From Phytophthora sp. 'mugwort' (taxonomy: Eukaryota > Oomycota > Peronosporomycetes > Peronosporales > Peronosporaceae): 64,000 bases of DNA. The DNA lies in the NCBI GenBank assembly GCA_033558025.1, contig JAUCEF010000013.1, forward strand, positions 3,651,001-3,715,000, read 5' to 3'. Each line of letters opens with the position of its first letter. Position 1 is the stretch's first letter. Position numbers and translations under genes: made by a program. Positions 20,268-32,447 of this stretch are shown here, in pieces. The notes beneath the pieces are model-generated. The model saw only the letters and a program-made list of their open reading frames with translations. It searched no databases and had not been told where the DNA came from.

Positions 20268-23007
20268 TCAGTCTTTTCGCGACGTCTCGATATTTGGGAA
20301 TCGTGGGATTTGTCGTATTCCCGTGAGAGCAACCTGAAGTTTCGGTAACGTTTTTGGTAACTTCGAAATCCGACCGAAAACAAAAATCACGTGTATTGAC
20401 ATTGAAGTTAACAGCTGAAGGAGCCCGCCTCCTTTCCGATGAAAGCTAATGTCTTGTACGGATAGCACAAGCGCAGATAAGGAAGTAGCCGATAAAGGCT
20501 GTCGTTCCACAAAGCATGTATAAGCAGTATTTCCAGAAATGCGAGACACTAGATTCCGCAAGAGCTGCCATCTTGCTGGATGCACCACTCAACCTTCTCA
20601 TACTAGGTCGCCATCCACTACTAGGATCCCCTCGATAACTGTCCGGACACTCTTCTCGATCGTTTTGTAGTTCTTGTCTTTCTGAAGTGGATCAAACATA
20701 AAACAAACCGTTTCTTCCCTATCGATAAGAAATGCCAACCAATGGAAGTCCACGTTCTAGACACCGATGACGCGCTTGTCCTCCGGATCACTCGCGCCGA
20801 AACCTTCAGCGACTCGTCTCTTTTGCTCTGGTAAGGCGAATGCATGATAGCTGGGGTTGATAATTCCCACGCCCGGAAAATCGTCTCTCGAAACCTGAAG
20901 ATTAAAAACTAGCATTGACGTGATGTGAAACAAATTTTCTCGAAAATCCAGAAGATAATGTCCATTCACCAACTCCCCAGGCACCCGATTCACCTCCAGA
21001 TTTAACGTCTCGACGTAACCCTTGTACTCGTTCTATGAGACAACACAAATACGTTTGGTTAGCTGTCAGTAGAATTGGTGTAATTGTGTACGCAGAATGT
21101 ACCTTACCAGAAGACGCATGAGATTCTCGCCTTCTTTATTCACCGCCGGGGCGGCGACCCGCTTGTTTCTTGAGTCACGTGATGACATGCCACTGGCAAA
21201 GTAGCTGCCGCGCTTCAGGGAACATCTCACACAGCACATCTGTCTCATGTACAGCTTTATCCGTCACAATAACGCGGACTTTGGGCCACTATGGGTTGTA
21301 AAACCTCAACCACACGCCGCAGGTTCACTTTATGCTCGCTACCTACAAGGTCATGGTGGACATACTGGTCCTAGAGGTGCGTCAGATGAGCGGTTTATTG
21401 TAAGTCACACTCAGAATTAAAATTATGATCATACCTTCCCGAACACATCATGAACCACGAAGATAAACAGCTTGTAACGATTCGTGTTTGTGTTGTGCGT
21501 CGAATCTACCATCACCACCTCGGGGAAGGCCTTGAAAAAAAATAGTCGCTTCATCCTAGCTTTTCGGAATGTCGCAACGCGCGCGACACCAGTGTCACGA
21601 TCCACCAGGCCATTTACGCAATTTTCTCTATGCTGCGCGCAGAACTCATCCAGAACGTCAAACGCGCGTTGGGCATCATTGAGTCCATCCTCCGCCTCTT
21701 GCTTCTGATACACCATGTGGTGGACGTCACGTAGAGTTTTTTTTTGTCTATACAACATAACCGAATTCGGTAGAAGTTACCGAATACGCAGAAAATGTGC
21801 ATTGTACTACCTGTCCGTCCCCGAAGATACTGCAGTATTCCGTGAGCATTGGCGCCCGCCTTGCGAAGAACGGCGACGCCCTTGGTCAGCTGAGGGTCCT
21901 TCACAATTCGGTTCTCGGCGTAACTGTCCCATGCATGCTTGTTCAGCTTGTGATTGTGTTTCCCCGAAGCGTTCCCCGCCAAGTACCAATTTCCGCTGAT
22001 CGTCGAAGTGACGCGCACATTCACCCTCGCTGTGCAGTTCGTGTCTATCACGGACGTATGCTTACGCTTGCCCTTTCCTCGCGATTCGTAGTGTTGTCCG
22101 TGCGTATAGATCAAAGGCGTGGAGTACACTACCCATTTTTTCGGAACCAGTTGTATGGCTTTCCTCAGCTTCTTCCCATCGCTTGTTTGCCTTGGCGGCG
22201 CGAAGAATCTGTCTGTTTTTCCGAACGGAACCGAAGTGCTCGTTCGCTTGGAAAATTACTGAACTGACTTGGAACTCGTCAAAAGCTTCGTGAAATTCTG
22301 CCCAACTGTCGAACATGTCTGGAAAACCATCGAAGAAGCCAGGCATTCCTTTCTCTCCACGATGACGATAATTTCGGTTAGACCTTCGGTGCGAATTCGG
22401 TATAGTACCTGAGCTGCGACCAGCGTCGTCTTGCGCGCCATCAGAATCTCGTCGTCTCCGCCATCATCTCCGTCCTCCACGACTTCGTCTTTGTCTCTGC
22501 CCTCCAAGTCGGCCACTTCTACCGCTTCTGTGCAATCATCTTCTTCGGCAGTATCTACACTTTCTTCGATTTTATCGTCTTCATAGTCGGAATCATCGCT
22601 TCCATTTGAAGACTTCTCGAGGTCGGCTGCTTCGAGAGGTGCAATATCTTCTTCCATTGCACTACCTTCCGAATCTGGAGATGAATCTTGGACGAACATT
22701 TGTCGCAAAGCAAGACCCTCCAATCGAGTATCGCCTTGATCGTCGTTGTCGGTAGAACGACCCGCCGTGGCTACATCTTTTCTCAACAATGCATCAGCAT
22801 TACGGGTAAGTCTCGTGCTCCATGCTTAGCAAGTAGATCAGCCTGCTCGTGAAGCCGAGAGCGAGCAACCTTCTCTGCGCGATGAGCTTCCAGCGCGCCT
22901 CTATCACAAATCGTTAGCGTCTGCGTAAGTGAGTCTGCGTCGTCACGGAGCTGGAAGGTGTGTGCTGTCTGTATGATAAGCAGTACATTGTTAGCAAAAC
23001 CCATCAT
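20268..23007 (-). pseudogene. MULE transposase fused to Ulp1-like (C48) protease region
   Basis: Minus strand, 5' to 3': an acidic leader (22,430-22,789, long Asp/Glu runs); a FAR1-like DNA-binding region (MFDSWAEFHEAFDEF, then KHTSVIDTNCTARVNVRV and KHNHKLNKHAWDSY, 21,900-22,346); the MULE catalytic segment with VVMVDSTHNTNTNRYKL (21,440-21,520) and, after further shifts, VTDKAVHETDVLCEMFPEAR and CQWH (21,180-21,270); then a region like Ulp1 peptidases (20,560-20,993) with HWLAFLIDREETVCFMFDP and, in another frame, QQDGSSCGI, which holds the predicted catalytic Cys, next to a stop that replaces a Trp codon. MULEs with Ulp1-like domains are known in plants. Frame changes and stops are frequent, so this copy is dead. 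The small frame at 22,783-23,007 may be its N-terminus. Confidence 0.65.
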
Positions 23008-23269
23008 GTAACAAGGGGTGGTGCCTAGCGTATCGTGCAGGCCATGCGTACGACTCTAAATTCCGTACGATGAGGGGGGGGGGGGAATCGACGACTGGCA
23101 GCGAGGGTTGGGGCGCTCCTCAAACTTTTAAAAAATCTGGACCTCGAGTCGTGTGGGACACACAAAGATGTTTTATCTTCGTTTTATCCGAAGTTCAACC
23201 TGAACCTCGAAACTGGCTTTTTCTGGACCACCAAATATTAACAGTAAATACCAGAGTTACAAATTATTC

Positions 23270-23420
23270 GGATTTTAAATTTGGTTGTAGCAGCGCCTCC
23301 CCATATTTGGGACACGTTCAAGCGACCTGGTGGATTTTAAGACACATTTGGGAGCCCGTGATGTTCGGTACATATTTGGGACATAATTATTTTCGGTACA
23401 CATTTGGGCTACCGGATTTT
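23270..23420 (+). repeat. ATATTTGGGACA-type repeat between two MULEs
   Basis: Words CATATTTGGGACA, GGTACACATTTGGG and related units recur four times here. The same words are found at 20,028-20,100 and at 25,045-25,090, always in the same orientation, so they bracket each of the two MULE remnants. Confidence 0.6.
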
Positions 23421-23469
23421 CTAATTTATAAAACCATTAAATTTGATGGGATGGATGGTGTTTGTATTG

Positions 23470-24868
23470 AACTTAGCAGCATGTGTCGTCATCTACTGTT
23501 GCGTCTGTTCCACGTTGAAGCGTAGGTAGTCCTCCGGAATCTGCACAGCAGCGAGGTACGATGAGCAGGTGGTTCCTGACGTTCGTGGTGAATGTCGTCA
23601 AGTAAAGCGACATAACGTTTCGTGAGCAGATTTGGATGAGAAGTCGAAAATGACTCATTCAAACCGCGGTTGAACTTTTCCAGCGCATTGTTGGTACGGT
23701 TGACAATGTCAACATTTTCCGAAATCGAATTGACATCCCAGGTTGAAGGACCATACGTCTGCATCCACGTCCTCTCGAAATAGCGCCAGAAGGTTACCCA
23801 CCGCCATGGCAACCGGTCTCATCAATGCGACTGCGGACATACGGAATGCCCTTAGTAATAATTGCGTCCACTGAAATGACTGTCAATACATCGATGACGC
23901 CACCTGACATGGCGTTCCCAACCGTATCAACTGGAATGTGGAAGTCAAGTAGCTTGCGATGTAAAGCCTGCTTCCAGTGGAAGAGGCAACCCATGATGGG
24001 TACACCTTCAAAAACATTTCGCACGGCGTTCATCAACCCCAACTCGAAGTCACAGGTGACAGTTCGAGGGTCTACGTTCAGGTCACACTGCATGATGACT
24101 ATGTCCAACATGTGCCAATACGTGGCCTTATCCTTGCCTTGGAGCAGCATGTAGAAATAGAGACTAGAAGTCGAACGTGGGATCGTGTGCCATTATTATG
24201 GCAACCTGGGAGAACGGCTGGGGGTACACCACGAAGGTACAGTCGACGAAGAACGTTTTTTTGGGGTACTTTAGCACCCGTAGAAGATCAGGATGGGCAA
24301 AGCCGACCATGCGCTTGAGCAATAATTGAACTGCAGGAGCGGTCGTCAGCGCTGACGTATGACGTAGTTCAATTATATTGCACGAAACACGTCACCGCCT
24401 GTTAATTCCCGTCTAACGTTTCTGACAAACGAGACAGCAGACGGTTTCGCCACCACACGAAGGGACGCTGACTTGCCGTTCTTGCGGTGAAGAGTCGCCA
24501 TCGCGGTGGACCATACTCGACTCGGTGCCATAGCCATGTCGCTGGGTGCCAGTGTCTTCAGAATCTCCTTCATCTCAGCCGAAGCGTCCACGACGGTTTC
24601 GCTCGGACGGTCACAGGTGTGACTGTTCGCCTCTGTTTGGCTTGACAGTCAAACGAGCAGGACAGCCGGTCGACCGGACACGGCTACAGATGTAGTAGAC
24701 CGTGCCGTTGTAGCGGCTTTTGATGCTGTAGGTGTGGTTCTTATATTCCATCCAGAGAATTCCCAAGTGAGGAGACAAGTTCACCGTAAACTGCCCCTCA
24801 AGATGTCGATGGAATGACTGGCTAGAAGGCAGGTGTGGCAAAAGGTTGGATGGCATTAAAATTTTCAC
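23470..24868 (-). pseudogene. MULE transposase with FLYWCH-like zinc finger
   Basis: Minus strand, 5' to 3': a FLYWCH-like finger (24,611-24,868: HTYSIKSRYNGTVYYICSRV then RSTGCPARLTV); a basic linker; the MULE core with DKATYWHMLDIVIMQCDLNV, the Asp of TVTCDFELGLMNAV, and GCLFHWKQALHRKL (23,950-24,150); then a C-terminal segment NVDIVNRTNNALEKFNRGLN and FSTSHPNL (23,610-23,720). The first catalytic segment is eroded around 24,170-24,370, and several frame changes occur. The order finger-DDE-helical tail is typical of oomycete MULEs, and this is a different lineage from the neighbour at 20,268-23,007. Confidence 0.7.
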
Positions 24869-25044
24869 AAGGATAGTCCATTTGATTTATGTTATTATAT
24901 AGTTGCACTAAAGTTGCGCTGGAGTTGCTTAAACTTATGTAACGTTGCTAATATCTTTCCCGGCTTTGAAAATTTTACCTAGAGCTTGGCTGATGCACTG
25001 TAATTCCGCCCCGAATATTTACCCGAACTGACAAAAACAAACGG

Positions 25045-25190
25045 TCATATTTCGGGACATTTGGGACACTTTGGGTACGTTTTCGGGTATCACCATGTCT
25101 AGCCGTGCCACTGTATTCCAATCGGTCACTATATACGGCACTGTCACCAATGTACGACGTTGCCACCGCGACGCCGGATTCCCGTGTTCT
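25045..25190 (+). repeat. Right copy of MULE-flanking repeats
   Basis: Holds CATATTTCGGGACATTTGGG and the TGCCACTG/TGCCACCGC module also seen at 19,740-19,915, both in the same orientation as the left copies. These may be ends of the mobile unit or part of a local tandem family. Confidence 0.5.
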
Positions 25191-25232
25191 TATAATTAGC
25201 CTTTTAAACAGAACTCATCAATCGATCGCTAG

Positions 25233-25289
25233 ACAAGCGAAGAGAGTGACAAGTAGTCCATAGTACTACTTGTCACTCTCTTTGCTTGT
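25233..25289. repeat. 25-bp inverted repeat, one mismatch
   Basis: Arms 25,233-25,257 and 25,265-25,289 pair at 24 of 25 positions, with a 7-nt loop. Both strands read AGAGAGTGACAAGTAGT in the arm core. It stands between the second MULE and the Gypsy element. Confidence 0.9.
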
Positions 25290-25773
25290 TTCTACAACAC
25301 TGTGTGCTAACATGTCATCGTCGCTCTCACTCTCGCTCTCACGCTCGCTCTTGCGCTCCACCGATCATGCGCAGCACGAGCTGGTGGTCGTCGGAGCCCG
25401 GAATCGTATAATGGGATGGTTAAGTGAATTGCGCAACACGTAGCGGTTTGGACAAAAAGGACAGCTTTAATCGTCAGCGCTGCCCTCACGACGGTGCCCT
25501 CACAGCTCGTTCACCGAATAGTTTAGACCTAGCCAGCGATCACACAGCAGTGTCCGAAAACGAAACCGCTTCCGTCAAGCTGTCAGATTGGTCAATACCC
25601 TACACACGGACGTAACAATGCAGGCGAACGTTTCGCTCCCGAAACCATTTCCAGCATGAGCTGGATCTAAAACGAACTACATTACCGCGATGACACCGAA
25701 GGGTTTGGCGTGCTTCCATCTCTGCTCGAACCCCCCCCTCCCCCCACCCCACCCAAAGAAGCCGGGAGAAACG

Positions 25774-26090
25774 TGTAACGTAATTAAAGGCACCGTCACG
25801 AAGCGTACACTCGGGCGTGGGGCGTGGAAGTTGATAGGAAATTTTGACTATGAGATTGATTGCCGAGACAGCCTCGGCACGCGAGGCCGCCCCAGCCATT
25901 AAACCTAGCGTGGGTTTTGATTGGCATCGCGTACTCGCGATGGAGCCTGTGTGATAGCAGCCTATCACACCACCACCTACTCAATATTTGACATGCACGT
26001 ATCTAGAATATAGACAAATCTTGGGAACTTGCGCGGCGTGGTCTTGTCAAGTTGACCATCGGATTGGAGAAGCGGAAGCAAAGAAAGCTA
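25774..26090 (-). repeat. Left LTR-like copy (3' LTR of Gypsy element)
   Basis: The stretch CGTACACTCGGGCG through TGATAGCAGCCTATCAC (25,805-25,968) is repeated in the same orientation, with roughly 80 percent identity by eye, at 32,167-32,324. The likely start is the TGTAACG at 25,774. The block AGCCATTAAACCTA and the GCGTACTCGCGATGG motif are shared word for word. The right boundary cannot be fixed because the other copy is truncated there. Confidence 0.75.
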
Positions 26091-26698
26091 TCCACCGCTT
26101 GAAGAGTTCGCGCATCTCCTTATCACCTCGAGAGTCCACGACGGCGCTGCAGTCGTGCAGCGTCTACCACTCCAGCGTCTCCTCGTATGTGCTGCGGCGT
26201 CCGGCGCGGTGTTCCCCGTGTCCATGCTGCTACTGCACCTCCTTGCGACGCGCAGAAACCCTGTCGCGGCGACTGTAGTCGTGACGTGAGGTCGCTGAAC
26301 CGGCCGTGGACTGCCTTCGACGAGCGCTGGAATACGGAGACCGGCGCTGTCTTCAATCGGAAGCTGAAGGCGCGTGAGAAAACTCACGAGCGGCTATTGG
26401 TCGGGACTCTGGCGTCGCAGGTTTGTGAACGGCCGTGGAGGCCGATCGAACTTGCTGCCTTGTTTATTTTCTCGATGAATGTCGGAATTGACGCGGGAAT
26501 GACGTCCAGCGACCCATTATCCATGTGTGGATGCGCTCCCTGGAGGAGAACCCGCTGTCCGATACCGAGCGCGATGTGACTGGACGATAACGCGCGGCAC
26601 GGGAAGCCGCTTGGAAGAATTGCCGAGTTTGCAAGGTATGCCTCATACGCGTCACGCAGTCTGGAACTTCCGAGAGAAGGACCGCGCGTGGTTTCCAA

Positions 26699-29600
26699 TT
26701 ATCCGGCATCGGTCCCAGTCAGCGCACGAAGTATTGCTGATGCGCTGGAACCGCCTTCGCGGGAGCGAGAGCCGCGACCCGTCCATGGGGTAGCACGATA
26801 GTAGCTGTGCTGCAGGATCGACTCCACGATATGCCGAACGTTACCCGCGTCATCAACAAGAGGCGCCGGGTCGTCACGCGCAAAATGGAGGAGAGCGACC
26901 GCTGGAGGGACGACGAGATGCGCAGCGTCTTGATCGCCTTGCCCACCGTTTGGAAGTGCTGGAGCGCGAGAACGAGGAGCTGCGTCACCGAGGGCGCTAT
27001 CATGAGGCGCCGCGTCAGTCGCCGGCTCCGCAGGATCGTCGCTGGGGATAGTCGACGGATGATATCGTCGCAGCCGGCCTACGTAGAAGGTAGGGTGTAA
27101 GCGAAACGCTGTGGATAGCTGTAGCGTGTAGGCGTCATCTAAACCTTTACCACTTTTAATGGTCCAATAAATCGAGGCGTGAGCTTGTTCGCGCCCAAGT
27201 TCGTCACCAAAGTGGGTTGGATAACGGCGTGGGCAGCAAAACGCGGTCACCCACGGCAAACTTCTTGAGATTTTTACGACCACGGCGATCTGCGTTCTCC
27301 TTCTGGCGACCGACTGCCGACGCGATTGCATCACGATCATAGCGCACCACAGATTGTCTCTGCTGCAAAAACGTGTTGACAGCCGCAACGTCGCGCAACT
27401 GTGGCTCTGGATCGGGCTCAAAATTCGCGGGAGGCGGTGTGGCGACTTCGGCCGCGATCGATGCGTCTTGATAGGCGATTGCACGGCGATGCTGACCAGC
27501 GTCCGACTCGTCCAAGCAACGGTGTATTCTGGCGCTGCCCTCGTGGCAGCACGTGAACGTGATCCACTTGCCGTATCTCGGGTTCCGCGTCGCGCTACGA
27601 CTCCATTCACCATGATGGAGTCGGTGTCGTGAGTGCTCGAACGACGGGTACAGTCAGCGGCTTCTGCACCGCTGGCCACATGGCTGCTACGCGGTACGTC
27701 GAGTCGGGCGACGCAGATGAAGCCGCGTCTTCATCACCAGTTCGCGTTGGCCGAGCACGCGCTTCACGCCAAAAAAGTGCTGGAACACGGGGATGTCGCC
27801 CGTAATTGACGTAAAATGGCCTAAGTGCCGTCGATTCGTGTTTTTGTTGTTGATAGCAAACTGGACCATGGGCAGGAAAAACACCACGACTTGAAAGACG
27901 TGGCGAAACTCCTCACCACGTCCTCAACGACTCTGTTCGCGCGTTCGGTCTGGCCGTCCGTCGACGCGGTGGGAATCTCCAGCCGCGTCCCCAATAGGGT
28001 GAAGAGCTCCTTCCAGAAAGCGGTGGCAAAGCATGGATCTCGATCCGACACGATCGAGGTCGGCAGACCATGATGCCGATAGACATTGTCTAGGGAGATC
28101 ACGGCGGACTGTGTTGCGGTGACGTGGCAGCAACCGGAGCGTTATGAACCATCTTGCTGGAGCGATCAACGAAGCCAAGTACACCAGTGCGGTCTCGAGC
28201 ATCGCGAGGCAGCCCAAAGACGAAGTCCATACTCACTGAAGACCACGGTTCTACTGCGACAGGGAGAGGTCGAAGCGGGGTCCCGCTTTGACGTAGACGG
28301 CTTGGCACGCTGGCACGTTTCACAGGGGCGTACCCACTTCCGCACCCACTTGTACATGTGCGACCAATAGAAGGCTCGGGAGAGTGATGCGAATGTCTTC
28401 TCACGTCCGAAGTGACCGCCGCTGGGTGGGTCGTGAAATCCGTGGATCAGCCGAGCTCGGAGGCCATCATCCAGCGGGACTACGATGCGTTGTGGGTCCG
28501 CGAGGTCGACGCAGTAGGTCAGCAGGTCTCCATCCAGTCCGTATCGATCTACACGGGCGCGGCTACGCGACATAACTGGCGCCGCGCCGTATCTGACGGG
28601 TCTTTCAGTTACTTTATCATCTCCAAGCATGTCGCGTCTGGCTCATACGCGGTCGATATCAAGTCGCGAAGCGGATGGGTCGCTGCGACCTCGACTGCAC
28701 GTCTTCCTCACCGACATACACTGCACAGTTATCGTCTTCCTCGTCGCCTACAGTGTGGCGAACCGACTGTACCTAGTAAGGCCGACGCGAGAGCGCATCG
28801 GCGAGAATGTTGGTTTTACCCGGCTTGCTGTGGACGATTAAGTTGTACTCGGAGAACAGCGAAAGCCAGCGCGCCATGTACTGGGACAAGTAAGGGCTCT
28901 TCGTCTCTGGGAACAGCGACGCATGATCCGTGTAGATGGCGAAAGCCTACTCGCCCAACAGGTACACGCGGAACTGGATAAGCGCATAGCGCATGGCGAG
29001 CAACTCCTTATCATGTACGACGTAGTTTCGCTCCGCCGGTTTCAGCTGACGCGACTGGTAACTCACCGCTCGTTCGCGACCATCATCACCGAACTGTATA
29101 AGGGCGCAGCCAATAGCAAAATCACTGGCGTCGCACACCACATGGAAGGGTTTCGAGTGGTCGGGTAGCATCAAGATGGGCGCGGTTGATAAGCTTGTCT
29201 TCACCGCGTCAAAGACAGCTTGGTGCTCTGGGCGCCACGACTACGTGGTGTCGGCTTTGAGGAGCTGCGACAGCGGACGGATGGTCGACGCGAAGTTATT
29301 CGAGTAGTAGTGGAGATACGTCGCGAGACCCAGCCACTGTCGGAGATGCTTCGGACCCTGAAGCGTGGGCCAAGTACAGATTGCCTTGATCTTCTCAGGA
29401 TCAGCATGGACACCGTCCTTGCTGACGTAGCCCCCCCCCCCCCAGCACTGCAATCTCGGGGGCGGAGAAGATGCACTTCTTCAGGGTCGAGCACCATGTC
29501 TTTTCTCAGTATCGGCGTCTGCGCCGGGATGGTGGCGTCGTTGAGCTTGTTGAAGGCGCGGGCGATCTGCCTTCCGTCAGTAGATTTTCTTCACGCAGAA

Positions 29601-32100
29601 CGTTGGACTTGAATGTGGGGACAGACTTTAGCGGACGTGGCCGGCCTGCCGGCGACCCTCGAAAGAAGGCGTCGATAGCTTCGACTTGATCACGGGGAAG
29701 AGGCCACTGCCGCGTCACACAATACTTCGTGCCGAGCACGAGGTCGATCTCGTGCCGAACTCCACGGTCGGGTGGAAGGACGGCTGGGACCTTGTCTGGA
29801 AAGATCTCCATGAATTCGCGAACGAGAGGGGCGACTGGGTTGCCGGTGGCCTCGAGAGCAGGCAACGACTGAGCAGCGTAGCGCGCTTCACAGGCGCTTC
29901 TGGGCTCGTCTCTTTTCGGGCGCGCTCGAGCGTCGGACGCTGGATCCGAGGCGTTGGTCTCGACACATGCGATAGATGCAGCGTCTTCGGCCACGAGAAT
30001 GTACACCTGTTCGGTCTCGCCCTTCTTCAGGTCACGGAGAAACTGTTTCCACGGGAGGCCAGGCAACCGAGTGATCTCGGCGGCGTCACACGAGGGCTTG
30101 CTCTTCTACGTCGTGCACACGCGGAGGCATCTCTGCGGAATCCCCCAGCAGGACTGAGATAACTTCGGACTCAGACTCGACTGAGTCCTCCGAAGGTGCA
30201 CGAGGTCGTTGAGGTGTGCTCTACCGTTACGACGAACTGGTCGTTGGGCGGTTTCTGGAGCAGGCGATGAGAGGCCAAGCTTGCCATGTTTGCTGAACTG
30301 GGGCGCCGGAACACAACATCGGCGCCAGGTTGCGGTCCGCTTGGCTCGACCGCGTCGAATTCTTCAGGAGCTTCCGCTCGACTACCAGCGGGAACCCATG
30401 TCGACCGTGTATGGGAGACCACGCTCTACCACATCTGCATTCTCTTCTTCACGGGAGAGCCACTGCTCACAGACGTGGGAACCCCTGCTCAACCACGTCA
30501 GACACGTCATGAGCATCCTACTCGAGACCAGCGAAGGTTGCGCGTTCGCATGCCACACACGAAGGGTCATTGTTCACTTCACGTGCAGCATGGGTCATGG
30601 ATCCGGGGTACATGACTGCAACGTGCGGCCACTGATTTGGCATTCCGCACAGGAACGCCATCATTGCATTCGCATCGATATATCGCGGACGGACTGTGCC
30701 AGTCAGCCAGTCAATATCAGGCTGGTGGCGAGCGGGCCACGGGATGCCGAAGACACAGTCGAAGGAGCCGCTCGGCTCAATCACCAAGAACTCGTCGGAA
30801 CCCGTCGAACTCGTACGCTAAAGTGGCGGAGCGCCGAGGCGTTCGCTGTGGCTTTCCGTCCGCGTATTTGACGATCATGTCACCAGGACCATCATGAATG
30901 CTCATGTCCGCCGTCAACACCGACAGACTCTCGGCGCGAACGAAATTGCTCGTCGGGCCGGAATCCAGTAGCGCACGAAGTGCCGCTCCAAGAAACGGCG
31001 GCAACCGGTAGGTGCGGGGCGCCCTACTGCGCGTGGAAGTAGAGATGGTTCTCTGGTGGCAGAAACACCTCCTAGCCATCCCTGCTTCGTGCACACCTAT
31101 TTGCCGCCACCTCCAGTAGCGACTCGATATCTGATAGTGCTCAGTCTCTCGTTGATGGCGCGAAGCGTCGACGTCGTTCGCGGTCGTGACGTTCGCAATA
31201 CGGGCGACGGCGCGCGGCACACTGCCGCGCGATGCCCAGGTTTACCACAGCGGAAGCACCACATCGGACGCAGGCTGCGTGTCGATGAATTTGATGCTCG
31301 TGTCGATGACGCCGGCTCCCGTCGTCCACCGTAATGTAGGATCGCATCCACCTCCATCGATTCCGGCCGGGCTCCACAACCCGAGAGATATCGACCGCTA
31401 GCGACGCCGTCACACTGTAGTCTTCGCGTAATGCAAACGCAAAGGCCTCTTCCAGTGTAGACGGGGTCTTCCCTGTCAGGTAGAAACGCTGGTAGCCAGC
31501 GTTGATGCCGTAGATGATGACATGGACCTGCATCGCCATGTCCACAGGATGCGTCGTGATGCATGACACGAAGTGTCGAGCGCACTGGAAGTACTCAAGC
31601 ATGGACACGCGTCCCTGCTTCAACGACCGGAAGGCCGATCGTTGGACGCTCTCGTCTTGGGCGGCTCGAACGCGAGCCGCAGGTCCACCTTCATGGACTC
31701 CATGTTCGGGAAGCAGGAGGTGTTGGCGACGAGCTTGCCGAGGGTCCATTCCTTCGTCTTCCCCGCCAGCTTGGACAGGAGAAAGCGCGTGCGCGCGAGC
31801 TCGGTCGATAGTTGCCGAGCTTCAATCGCAATACCCACCTCTCAGAACCAGCGGTTCAAGTGGAGGCGACCCTCGCCTTCGCCGCTGTACGTGGAGACAT
31901 CGAGCTTGACGGTGTCGGTAATGTTTTTGGTCAGCGTGGGAGTCGACACGTGCTGACGGAGGTCAGCGAGTTCACGCACCATAAATGACTGGGCGGCCAG
32001 GCGTTGGTGGTCTTCCGAGCCCGCGGTCAACAATGTCTTGATGACGGAGTCTCCAGACATCGCGAGGCGATTCAACGCCTCCCACTCGATCGACGACAGA
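26699..32100 (-). pseudogene. Gypsy gag-pol remnant
   Basis: Coding remnant of the Gypsy element: gag, protease, partial RT, RNase H, integrase and tail follow one another in the usual order but in changing frames. The catalytic triad of integrase (Asp, Asp, Glu) and the Asp of the protease remain readable. Between the RT entry (RKDMVL) and the motif LKKCIFSAPEIAVLG, the sequence joins directly at about 29,486-29,491, so the segment that would hold the two catalytic Asp of reverse transcriptase is deleted. A 10-base C run (G on the coding strand) at 29,432-29,441 lies near this join. Confidence 0.85.
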
Positions 32101-32157
32101 TGAGGAAAGCTGGCGTGTTCAAGTGCTGGTGGGTGGCCTGGACGCGTCGCTCATCGA

Positions 32158-32335
32158 CGTGTCGTTCGTACACTCGCGCGTGGAAGTTGACGGGATATTT
32201 TGAATCTCAGATTGATTGTCGAGACGGCCTCGACACTCGAGGCAGTCCCAGCCATTAAACCTAAAGTAAGTTCTGATTGGCCACCGCGTACTCGCGATGG
32301 CGCCTGTTGACAAAGGCCTATCATAAAACTTGCAG
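32158..32335 (-). repeat. Right LTR-like copy (5' LTR of Gypsy element), truncated
   Basis: Matches 25,800-25,970 in the same orientation from CGTACACTCG to GGCCTATCA. Beyond 32,335 similarity to the left copy stops, so the outer part of this LTR is lost or replaced. Gag starts immediately inside (an ATG-led frame at about 32,152 on the minus strand). Confidence 0.7.
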
Positions 32336-32447
32336 AATGTGTCGCTCATGAGAGCAATAATGACAGAGACTTGCACGGTTCCGTGCGTCAAAAAGCCTCC
32401 GCCGTCTCGAACCGTTGAAATCGCGATGGACAGCCTGATCTTCACCA

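Larger units (their letters stand above)
25774..32335 (-). mobile_element. Ty3/Gypsy LTR retrotransposon, decayed
   Basis: Minus-strand element of about 6.6 kb bounded by LTR-like direct repeats. Order 5' to 3': gag with helical region (31,600-32,100) and CCHC knuckle CFRCGKPGHRAAVC (about 31,240); retropepsin with LLDSGPTSNF (about 30,980); a linker containing SGSFDCVFGIPW (30,720-30,760); RT entry region (29,660-29,850); tether and RNase H (28,947-29,453) with DASDFAIGCALIQF; integrase H2C2 finger (about 28,400-28,520: HFGREKTF, CETCQRAK); integrase core with MDFVFGLP, VSDRDPCF and QTERANRVVEDV (27,880-28,240); and a C-terminal tail with a chromodomain-like start (NVRHIVESILQH, about 26,800-26,840). 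The RT palm is missing (see finding). Many frame changes exist; not autonomous. Confidence 0.88.

Noticed and set aside
28412..28981. Plus-strand frame of 189 codons in the Gypsy element
   Set aside because: Opposite strand of the integrase and linker region; shadow of the element's coding strand.
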